Origin: CAYJIX01 sp964370375
GTDB lineage: Bacteria; Desulfobacterota; Desulfovibrionia; Desulfovibrionales; Desulfovibrionaceae
NCBI GenBank assembly: GCA_964370375.1
Contig: CAYJIX010000043.1
Span: 1-20,405, forward strand
Direction of reading: 5' to 3'
Length of the DNA stretch: 20,405 bases
Notes under the pieces: generated by a model
Database searches by the model: none
Told to the model about the DNA's origin: nothing
Seen by the model: the letters and a program-made list of their open reading frames with translations, nothing else
Made by a program: the position numbers and the translations under genes
Part shown: piece after piece, positions 14,208-20,405 of the stretch
How the letters are laid out: each line of letters starts with the position of its first letter
How positions within the stretch are numbered: position 1 is the stretch's first letter

Positions 14208-15818
14208 ATGTTTATGGAACTATCTATCAATTTGTGGATATGGCTGGCAGCCATTGCGCCTGTGGTGGTGTTGCTTGTGCTTCTTATCAAATATCAGCTT
14301 GGCGTTGCAACTGCGGCTCCTTTTAGCCTTATTATCGCTGTAATTACAAGCTTTTTTGTTTTTGGCGCGCCCGTTGACCTTGTGGCAGGCGAACTTGCCA
14401 AAGGCATTTGGAACGGCATTGCCGTCATGGCGGTGGTTATTCCTGCCATCATTATTTTTGAAGTGACCAGCGAAGCCGGAGCCTTTGAGCCGTTTCGGCG
14501 CGGCATGCAAAAATTTAGTCCCAACGAATTGCTGCAAATTTTGACCGTTGGCTGGGTGTTTGCCAGCTTTTTACAAGGCGTGACCGGCTTTGGCGTGCCT
14601 GTGGCCATTGTGGCACCGCTCCTTGTGGGCATGGGGGTTAAGGCGTTTTGGGCTGTGACCATTCCTCTTTTGGGGCATGCTTGGGCAACAACCTTTGGAA
14701 CCCTTGCCGTTGCTTGGGAAGCGCTTGTTTTGCAAACAGGTATCAGCGGCGATTTGCTTCTTGATACGGCGCTGTGGGCTGCCATCTTTACTTGGGCCAT
14801 GGATTTTGTTGCAGGCATTTCTATTTGCTGGTTTTATGCCAGGGGCGAAGGCTTGCGCAAAGGCTTTGTGGCGGTTCTATGTATCAGCCTCTTGCATGGC
14901 GGCGGGCAGCTTGTGTTGTCGCAGTTTAACCAAGTTTTGGCAAACTTTGTCATGTCAAGTTTTGGCCTTGTGCTGGCCTATTTTCTTGGTCGGTTCAAAA
15001 TGTACGCTACCCCCTACAAAGCGCAAGAATCAAAGCTTATGGACAGGTCTTTGTCCTCAGAAGATGAGGAAAAAGAATTGCCACTCACCCTGCATCAAGC
15101 CTTTGTGCCCTATTATGCTTTAACAGTTATCACACTTTTTGTCTTGTTGATTCCGCCTGTTAAATCGGCATTGAGCTTTTTGGTTGTGGGCTTTGGCTTT
15201 CCAAAAACGTCCACTGCGTATAATTTTGTTAACGAAGCCGTGCCCCTGTACGCGCCGATCAATGTGTTTACGCATGCCGGCGTGTTTTTGCTGTTGGCGT
15301 CAGCTATCGGCTTTTTCTTCTTTAAAAGCAAAGGCGTCATCGCCTCGCACGGTGCCGTTAATATCATCAAGCGCACCTTGGACAAGGCCGCGCCGTCAAC
15401 CATTGCGGTTATTTTGCTCATTTGCATGGCTAGGGTCATGGGCGGATCAGGGCAAATTTTAACCTTAGCTCAAGGTACAGCCGCCGCAACCGGCGAATAT
15501 TATGCGATCTTTTCTCCATTTATTGGGCTGCTTGGCGCGTTTATGACCTCTAGCGCCATGGCGTCCAATATTTTGTTTGGCAATTTTCAAATGACCATAG
15601 CCGAGCTTTTACAGTTTAGCCCGGCGCCGCTCCTTGGCGCGCAGGCAGGCGGTTCGTCCATTGGCAATATTGTGTGCCCGGGCAATGTGCTGCTTGGCAC
15701 CACCACAGCAGGCATCCTTGGCAGGGAAGGGGAGATCCTTAAACTTGTCATCCCCATCGGCATTGGCGTTTGCTTGTTTAGCGGTCTTATTGTGTATGCA
15801 TATCAAATGTTTGTATAG
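14208..15818 (+). CDS. Lactate permease (LctP/GlcA family) transporter
   Basis: This 536-residue inner-membrane protein has about a dozen hydrophobic helices. GVTGFGVPVAIVAPLLVGMG and the C-terminal GGSSIGNIVCPGNVLLGTTTAGILGREGEILK match the conserved blocks of the LctP family, which takes up lactate or glycolate with protons. The blocks are altered from the usual AAGFGTPVAI and GGSIGNMIAPHNV forms, so this is a divergent member and the substrate may be another organic acid. Lactate is a main electron donor for Desulfovibrio, which supports the guess. The start is uncertain: ATG 14208 has no ribosome site, while ATG 14214, two codons later, has GAG six bases upstream. A small membrane protein gene follows within eight bases. 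Confidence 0.88.
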   Translation: MFMELSINLWIWLAAIAPVVVLLVLLIKYQLGVATAAPFSLIIAVITSFFVFGAPVDLVAGELAKGIWNGIAVMAVVIPAIIIFEVTSEAGAFEPFRRGMQKFSPNELLQILTVGWVFASFLQGVTGFGVPVAIVAPLLVGMGVKAFWAVTIPLLGHAWATTFGTLAVAWEALVLQTGISGDLLLDTALWAAIFTWAMDFVAGISICWFYARGEGLRKGFVAVLCISLLHGGGQLVLSQFNQVLANFVMSSFGLVLAYFLGRFKMYATPYKAQESKLMDRSLSSEDEEKELPLTLHQAFVPYYALTVITLFVLLIPPVKSALSFLVVGFGFPKTSTAYNFVNEAVPLYAPINVFTHAGVFLLLASAIGFFFFKSKGVIASHGAVNIIKRTLDKAAPSTIAVILLICMARVMGGSGQILTLAQGTAAATGEYYAIFSPFIGLLGAFMTSSAMASNILFGNFQMTIAELLQFSPAPLLGAQAGGSSIGNIVCPGNVLLGTTTAGILGREGEILKLVIPIGIGVCLFSGLIVYAYQMFV

Positions 15819-15826
15819 GATTGATC

Positions 15827-16012
15827 ATGAAAAAAGTATCAGAAATAACCTTGCTCAACTGCGGTAGCCTGTTATGCCTTGTGGCATTTCCACTCCTTTA
15901 TGGCGGTGTGCATGCAAAAAATGAAACATTCCTCATGATTGGCATGACTTGCATGACTGTTGCTGCACTTTTACCCGTCTATGCCGCGTACTTGCATAGA
16001 AAAAAAGCGTAA
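15827..16012 (+). CDS. Small two-helix membrane protein, unknown function
   Basis: This gene encodes 61 residues that I do not recognise. One hydrophobic helix covers about residues 8-29 (LLNCGSLLCLVAFPLLYGG) and another about 36-55 (FLMIGMTCMTVAALLPVYAAYL), ending in basic HRKKA, so both ends probably face the cytoplasm. I chose the ATG at 15827 because AGGA lies six bases upstream; the open frame also allows a TTG two codons earlier. It begins eight bases after the permease stop and is almost surely on the same transcript, which suggests an accessory or stabilising partner of the permease. It could also act independently. Confidence 0.7.
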   Translation: MKKVSEITLLNCGSLLCLVAFPLLYGGVHAKNETFLMIGMTCMTVAALLPVYAAYLHRKKA

Positions 16013-16384
16013 CAAGCGGATGAATATGTGTGTAGCCAAAGGCTGTAAAAGCATACTTGGCCTTTACAACCTTTGGCTACACAGCATAACACAATGAATG
16101 GACACATAAAATACAGCAAATATAAAACTATTATATAGATAACAGGCACGAATACCATCAGTTATAATACGAGCATGGAATGCGAAATTTTGGCAACGTT
16201 GTGATGCAAAAGGGCAATGTTTCAAAAAGCACTTAGAATATTTTTGCAACGCTTGCAAAGGTTGCGCGGTGATAAAAAAATAAGTATTCTTTTTTAGCGT
16301 TTTTGAAGCGGTATGTGCAGTCAGCGTGCCTTTTACAAAGCGTACGAAAAGGCCTTTTTTAGCATCGACTAACGAGGAACAGCC
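16013..16384. other. 372-base intergenic region before the glycosyltransferase
   Basis: No gene is visible. It contains the long hairpin at 16029-16083, a lone TATAAT (16163-16168) without a matching -35, and an A/T-rich near-palindrome around 16274-16295. Confidence 0.55.
16029..16083. repeat. Long hairpin after the permease operon
   Basis: TGTGTAGCCAAAGG (16029-16042) and CCTTTGGCTACACA (16070-16083) are perfect 14-base inverted copies. After one mismatch, TGTAAA (16044-16049) pairs with TTTACA (16063-16068). It starts 17 bases past the stop of the small membrane protein gene. No T run follows on either strand, so it is not a standard intrinsic terminator. It could protect the transcript 3' end. 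Confidence 0.65.
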
Positions 16385-18031
16385 ATGCCAAACATCTTCC
16401 TATCCTTGCATCCTTTTTATGAACGTGGCCCCATCATGGGTCGCAAGCAAGCGAACATGGGGTTTATCAACGCGCTTTTTAGAAAGGATCCTTTTGAGCT
16501 GTACCACTTTTATGTGGACGAACCGCAAAGCCTTATAAACATCTGGCATGAAGAACCTGACGCCGCCCCCCTTTTACAGCGCGGCGCATTGCACGCCTTT
16601 GCACGCACGCACCTTGAAAAAAGACTGCGCGTTGTGCCCTATAGCGTGTGCCATTTTTCTGATCCAATGACAGAATTTGCTGCCATGTGTCGTGTACGCA
16701 ACGCCATAGCTCCGACACTTTTTCCTGTAACAGCCGTCAATCACACCATAAGTTATAAGGAATATGCCGAAAGCACCCTAGGTCATATCTGGCAAGGCTG
16801 CACCGTGCGCGACGGCATTGGCTGCACCTCAAATGCAAGCCGCACCATCATGCAGGCCTGGTACGACCATGCGCGCAATGTCCGTAATATTCCTGATGAT
16901 TGGCATCAACCTGTCCTTAAAAACATTCCCCTTGGCGTGCCGGAACCAAGCCTTAGCGGCAATGAAGGCCTGCGCGAAAGCTTTCGCCAAAGCCTAAACC
17001 TTGACCCCAAAACGCCCCTTATCCTTATTTATGGACGTATCAGTGTTACTGATAAAATGGACGTGCGCCCCTTTATCAATGCCTTGCGCAGGATCCGTTC
17101 CGAATATCCCGAGCTGAATTTTTGCCTTGTCATAGCCGGAGCCATGGACGATGACGAGGGTATTAAAGAGCAGCTTGAGCAATTGACAAAGGCTTGGGAC
17201 ATTGATTGCAAGGTTATCGCGCATCCCTCACGCGAAGTAAAAAAGCAACTTTTTGCTGCGGCAGACATTTTTGCTTCACCTGTGGACAATATTCAAGAAA
17301 CCTTTGGCCTAACCCTTATTGAGGCAGCACAAGCCGGTATTCCTGTCATTGCAAGCGATTGGGATGGCTATAAAGACATTGTGGTGCAAAATACAACAGG
17401 CCTGCTTGTGCCAACCTTGGCGCCTACGCATACCCCAAGGCTTGATACCATGGTTGGTGTTTTATACAATAAAATCCACCAGCTTTTCCGCAGCCAACAA
17501 ACAGCCATCCATGTGCCCAAATTGGCAGAAGCTCTGCATACGCTCATGGCAAACCCAGCCTTGCGTAAACAAATGGGCAAAGAGGCCCAAAAACGGGCAG
17601 CCACTCGCTATACCTTTGATGCCGTTGTGGATACATGGATAGACTTTTGGCAAGAATTGGCCGCTGCTCCCATAAGCCAAGAACAAGAAAAACGCATCCG
17701 CGCAGCAAAACATCCCTATGCCCTTGATTTTGGCAAAACCTTTGCCGCCTATTCCACCCATGAATTGCACAGCCAAAGCCTTTTGCAATGTACAGACTTG
17801 GGGCGTGCCTTCCTTGAAAAAAAAGCCCCTTGGAACAATTTTGGCCTTGTCGCTGTTAACATTAATGAACAGCTAATAACTGCCCTTGTTGGATTTGCGC
17901 AACAAAGCTGCACACTTGAACAGCTCATGACGCAGGCAGACACGTGGCGTAAAAACGTTTCAGACGAAGCCCTGCTTGCGCATGTGTACTGGCTTGTAAA
18001 ACAAGACCTTCTTGAATGTGTGGATGGGTGA
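16385..18031 (+). CDS. GT-B glycosyltransferase (GT4-like) with extra C-terminal domain
   Basis: This 548-residue, probably cytoplasmic protein transfers a sugar from a nucleotide-sugar donor. The C-terminal half of the GT-B fold has LILIYGRISVTDKMD (about residues 217-231), then the donor-binding E-x7-E motif ETFGLTLIE with E305 and E313, followed by AAQAGIPVIASDWDG. This is the Glycos_transf_1 (GT4) pattern. The N-terminal half (MPNIFLSLHPFYERGPIMGRK) is the less conserved acceptor domain. After the normal end near residue 425 come about 120 extra residues whose last part (TLEQLM...EALLAHVYWLVKQDLLE) looks like a winged helix. GAGGA lies seven bases before the ATG. It stands alone, so the acceptor is unknown. 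LPS, capsule and protein glycosylation are all possible. Confidence 0.85.
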   Translation: MPNIFLSLHPFYERGPIMGRKQANMGFINALFRKDPFELYHFYVDEPQSLINIWHEEPDAAPLLQRGALHAFARTHLEKRLRVVPYSVCHFSDPMTEFAAMCRVRNAIAPTLFPVTAVNHTISYKEYAESTLGHIWQGCTVRDGIGCTSNASRTIMQAWYDHARNVRNIPDDWHQPVLKNIPLGVPEPSLSGNEGLRESFRQSLNLDPKTPLILIYGRISVTDKMDVRPFINALRRIRSEYPELNFCLVIAGAMDDDEGIKEQLEQLTKAWDIDCKVIAHPSREVKKQLFAAADIFASPVDNIQETFGLTLIEAAQAGIPVIASDWDGYKDIVVQNTTGLLVPTLAPTHTPRLDTMVGVLYNKIHQLFRSQQTAIHVPKLAEALHTLMANPALRKQMGKEAQKRAATRYTFDAVVDTWIDFWQELAAAPISQEQEKRIRAAKHPYALDFGKTFAAYSTHELHSQSLLQCTDLGRAFLEKKAPWNNFGLVAVNINEQLITALVGFAQQSCTLEQLMTQADTWRKNVSDEALLAHVYWLVKQDLLECVDG

Positions 18032-18268
18032 TTTTTACACCTTTTACGATAAAAACACATTGTTTCATATAACTATCGTTTCTTTGAATAGGGTTTTTGT
18101 ATCCATTGCCCTATACACTCTGCTGTGCTTTTTTGTTCTCTACAGCGTATTCTTGACAAAATAAGGAATTTTGCTATTTTTTTTTAGTTTTTATTACACA
18201 TTATGTGAACATGTTCTGTTGCTACAAAGGTATGTTTACTATGTAACAGGGTTTTCAAAGGAATTTTT
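18032..18268. other. Intergenic region upstream of the chemoreceptor gene
   Basis: This 237-base gap has a sigma-70-like promoter (18153-18180) and a 10-base palindrome GAACATGTTC (18207-18216) in the predicted leader. I see no terminator for the glycosyltransferase. Confidence 0.5.
18153..18180 (+). promoter_or_regulatory. Predicted chemoreceptor gene promoter
   Basis: A perfect -35 TTGACA (18153-18158) is followed after 16 bases by TATTTT (18175-18180), which matches 4 of 6 positions of the -10. The leader to the ATG would be about 80 bases. The motif is sigma-70 rather than the flagellar sigma-28 type. Confidence 0.55.
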
Positions 18269-20405
18269 ATGAAAAATGTACGGGTATCGCTCAAATTAGG
18301 TCTTGGCTTTTCCATTGTTACACTTTTGCTGCTTATTCAAGGCTACATTAGTATTACTGCCATGAATGCATCGCAAAAAAGTGCCGACACGTTGGAATCT
18401 CTCTACATTGCCGAACTTGGCATCTACAACCATCTTTCTAGGGATGTTTCTAGCGTTGGCTATAACATGGTGCGTTATTTGGCCTCTTCCAATGAGCAAG
18501 ATTTTGCTGCCATTGATGCGGTACTTGCCGATGTGCACAAATCTGAACAGGGCTTGAAAGCCCTTTCGCAAATGGCATCCGGTGATTCAAGAATCGCAGA
18601 TATTAAAGAATTTTTAGGGCAATTTTCCCCTATTCTTTCTAATTATGAAAAGTTTGTGCACGCCATGCACGAAGCTAGAAAAGAATCTGTAATAGCTTGG
18701 GATAATGGCAATAAAATGGCTGAACAAGTTGTGAAGGATGTGGATGCCTACCTTGAAGCTGTCATGGACGGCATTGGCATTGCCGGTGAAAGGGGCGAAC
18801 AAAACAACGTTGATACGCTTACCGACCTTGACGTCAATACCATGGCACTTGTGAGCAAAATTGGCGAATTTCGCATGTACCTTATGGAAGTGTACCAGTC
18901 GAAAGATTTTGCACGCGCGCAAAGCCTTATGAAAACATTGCAAGCCGATTTTGGCGTATCTAGGGATTTACAGCGTACCATTCCCTATGCAAATATTCGT
19001 GATTTGGCGCAAACAATGAATGCCAGCATGGATGCCTATTTTAACGTGCTTGGTAGCTCCATCAGCTCTTGGGAGTCGGAAAACGGCATCGGCAAACAAC
19101 GCAGTGCTTTGTACAACGAGCTGCTTTTGATGGTAAAAGACAATGCTGATGAGCTGACAAGAGTTGCAACTCAATTTGCCCATGCAAATATTCTTGAAAT
19201 AGAAGAAAGCCAAACCTTTTTCCAGTATATTTTAGCAGGCAGCGTTGTTTTTGCCTTTGTCATAAGCCTGCTTCTTACACGGCAAATCACCTCTCCCATC
19301 GCGCAATGTGTGGCCTTTGCCAAGGAAGTTGCCGGCGGCAACCTTTCTGCTCCGATGAAGCTAGACCAGCGTGATGAACTTGGACAATTGGCTGAAGCTG
19401 TGAAGGCAATTCCTGTAACACTCAATGCCATCATGCGCGAATATGCTGCGCTTGGTGATAAAATTGCCACAGGGTATATTGATGCCAAAGGGGATGCAAC
19501 GCAGTTTTCCGGTGAATTTAAAAAGCTTATGGAAGGTACGAATAAAATTACCGAAAATTACCTCACCATCATCGAAAACGTGCCTTCAAGTGTTGTGATG
19601 CTCAATGCAAACGAAAAAGTTTGCTATCTGAATGCTACAGGGCGCGCAGCTTGTGGTAGTGGCTATGGGGGCAAAACTTGTAAAGAAATCATGGCCCGTG
19701 AAGATAGCGGCAGCCCCAGTGACGCCCTTGCAAGGGCCATTCAAACCCGCAAGCCTGCCAGCGGAGAAACCGTAGCGCATCCGCAAGGCAAGACGGTACA
19801 TGTCAAATATTATGCTGTACCCATGTTGGATGAAAAAGGAAACTTGCTCTCCATCATGCAGCTTATTTTAGATGTGACTGAGGAAAAAATCTTACAAAAT
19901 ACGATTCTTGAAGTGGCTCAAAACGCCACAGAAATTGCCCAGATGGTGTCGTCCACCGCAACACAGCTCAACGCGCAAATCAACCAAGCTGAAGAAGCCA
20001 CGCAGGTCTCTCTTGCGCAAATGGAGTCCACATCCAACGCCATGGAAGGCATGAACGAAACAGTGGTAGAAGTGGCGCACAATGCAGCCAATGCTTCTAA
20101 CGTGGCCAACGATGCACGCACCAGAGCGGATAATGGCTCCAAAATTGTGGAACAAGTGGTGGCCAGCATTGCAGGCGTTGACCAGCAAGCCACGCAACTT
20201 AAAGAAGACATGCAGCAGCTTGGTGAGCATGCCGATTCCATCAATACCATCATGAATGTGATTTCTGATATTGCCGATCAGACAAACCTTTTGGCTTTGA
20301 ACGCTGCCATTGAAGCTGCCAGAGCAGGGGAAGCCGGTCGCGGCTTTGCTGTGGTTGCCGATGAAGTGCGTAAACTTGCCGAAAAAACCATGCAAGCCAC
20401 CGTGG
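18269..20405 (+). CDS. Methyl-accepting chemotaxis protein, partial (runs off right edge)
   Basis: The frame is open from the ATG at 18269, with AAAGGAA upstream, to the window end: 712 codons without a stop. A first membrane helix (about residues 9-28) is followed by a helical periplasmic region of about 290 residues, then a second helix (about 320-340, ILAGSVVFAFVISLLLT). A HAMP domain follows (about 341-393), then a second HAMP-like stretch (GYIDAKGDATQFSGEFKKLMEGTNKI), then a PAS domain (about 436-530, VPSSVVMLNANEKVCYLN to ILDVTEE). The signalling domain begins near 545. Its hairpin tip IADQTNLLALNAAIEAARAG (about 667-687), which touches CheA and CheW, is intact. It senses a periplasmic signal and perhaps a cytoplasmic one through PAS. 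The ligand is unknown. Confidence 0.95.
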   Translation, partial: MKNVRVSLKLGLGFSIVTLLLLIQGYISITAMNASQKSADTLESLYIAELGIYNHLSRDVSSVGYNMVRYLASSNEQDFAAIDAVLADVHKSEQGLKALSQMASGDSRIADIKEFLGQFSPILSNYEKFVHAMHEARKESVIAWDNGNKMAEQVVKDVDAYLEAVMDGIGIAGERGEQNNVDTLTDLDVNTMALVSKIGEFRMYLMEVYQSKDFARAQSLMKTLQADFGVSRDLQRTIPYANIRDLAQTMNASMDAYFNVLGSSISSWESENGIGKQRSALYNELLLMVKDNADELTRVATQFAHANILEIEESQTFFQYILAGSVVFAFVISLLLTRQITSPIAQCVAFAKEVAGGNLSAPMKLDQRDELGQLAEAVKAIPVTLNAIMREYAALGDKIATGYIDAKGDATQFSGEFKKLMEGTNKITENYLTIIENVPSSVVMLNANEKVCYLNATGRAACGSGYGGKTCKEIMAREDSGSPSDALARAIQTRKPASGETVAHPQGKTVHVKYYAVPMLDEKGNLLSIMQLILDVTEEKILQNTILEVAQNATEIAQMVSSTATQLNAQINQAEEATQVSLAQMESTSNAMEGMNETVVEVAHNAANASNVANDARTRADNGSKIVEQVVASIAGVDQQATQLKEDMQQLGEHADSINTIMNVISDIADQTNLLALNAAIEAARAGEAGRGFAVVADEVRKLAEKTMQATV

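Noticed and set aside
16183..16210. Sigma-54 promoter-like TGGCA...TGCAA
   Set aside because: The GG to GC spacing is 12 bases, not the required 10.
18207..18216. LexA-type site GAACATGTTC
   Set aside because: The Gram-positive LexA box needs four bases between GAAC and GTTC. Here there are two, and the gene is a chemoreceptor.
1..20405. CRISPR array, insertion sequence, phage or defence genes
   Set aside because: I found no regularly spaced direct repeats, transposase, integrase, nuclease or toxin-antitoxin signatures.

Overview
The window reads as a stretch of chromosome from a sulfate-reducing bacterium of the Desulfovibrionaceae type (Desulfovibrio or a near relative). This placement is inference. 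It rests on the pyrG-kdsA-kdsC-lptC-lptA-lptB order, a lactate-permease-family transporter, a class III iron alcohol dehydrogenase, and a large chemoreceptor with HAMP and PAS domains. It is mostly housekeeping sequence with long, structured intergenic regions. I see no rRNA, tRNA, CRISPR array, transposase, phage gene or defence system.

Layout. Positions 1-312 hold a gene-free island of stacked hairpins that share loops and short direct repeats. Next come two leftward groups. The first is mutS plus an overlapping lipoprotein gene (3434 to 308). The second is a HIT-family protein plus a LapA-domain membrane protein (4588 to 3598). A 479-base gap carries back-to-back promoters for the HIT gene and for a rightward iron alcohol dehydrogenase (5068-6243), which ends in a strong intrinsic terminator. 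A leftward purQ (7312-6467) follows. Its promoter and leader contain mutually exclusive hairpins. Positions 7528-7965 are a cluster of inverted-repeat elements ending in CAGGCTGTT-type sequences, and the last one runs into the pyrG promoter.

From 8043 to 13048 a tightly packed rightward operon makes CTP synthase (PyrG), KDO-8-phosphate synthase (KdsA), KDO-8-phosphate phosphatase (KdsC) and the LPS transport parts LptC, LptA and LptB. CTP is the nucleotide that activates KDO, so the operon links CTP supply, KDO synthesis and LPS export. A good terminator at 13268-13302 closes it. The rpoN gene that often follows lptB is absent here.

After a small leftward lipoprotein gene (13746-13489) comes a 461-base gap with a perfect TGGT-N3-ACCA operator of the GntR/FadR type. 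It precedes a lactate-permease-family transporter and a 61-residue two-helix membrane protein of unknown role. A GT-B glycosyltransferase with an extra C-terminal domain (16385-18031) and a chemoreceptor gene cut off by the window edge (18269 onward) complete the region.

No clear new multi-gene system is visible. The most unusual material is non-coding: the hairpin island, the purQ leader, the repeat-derived pyrG promoter and the two candidate operators.
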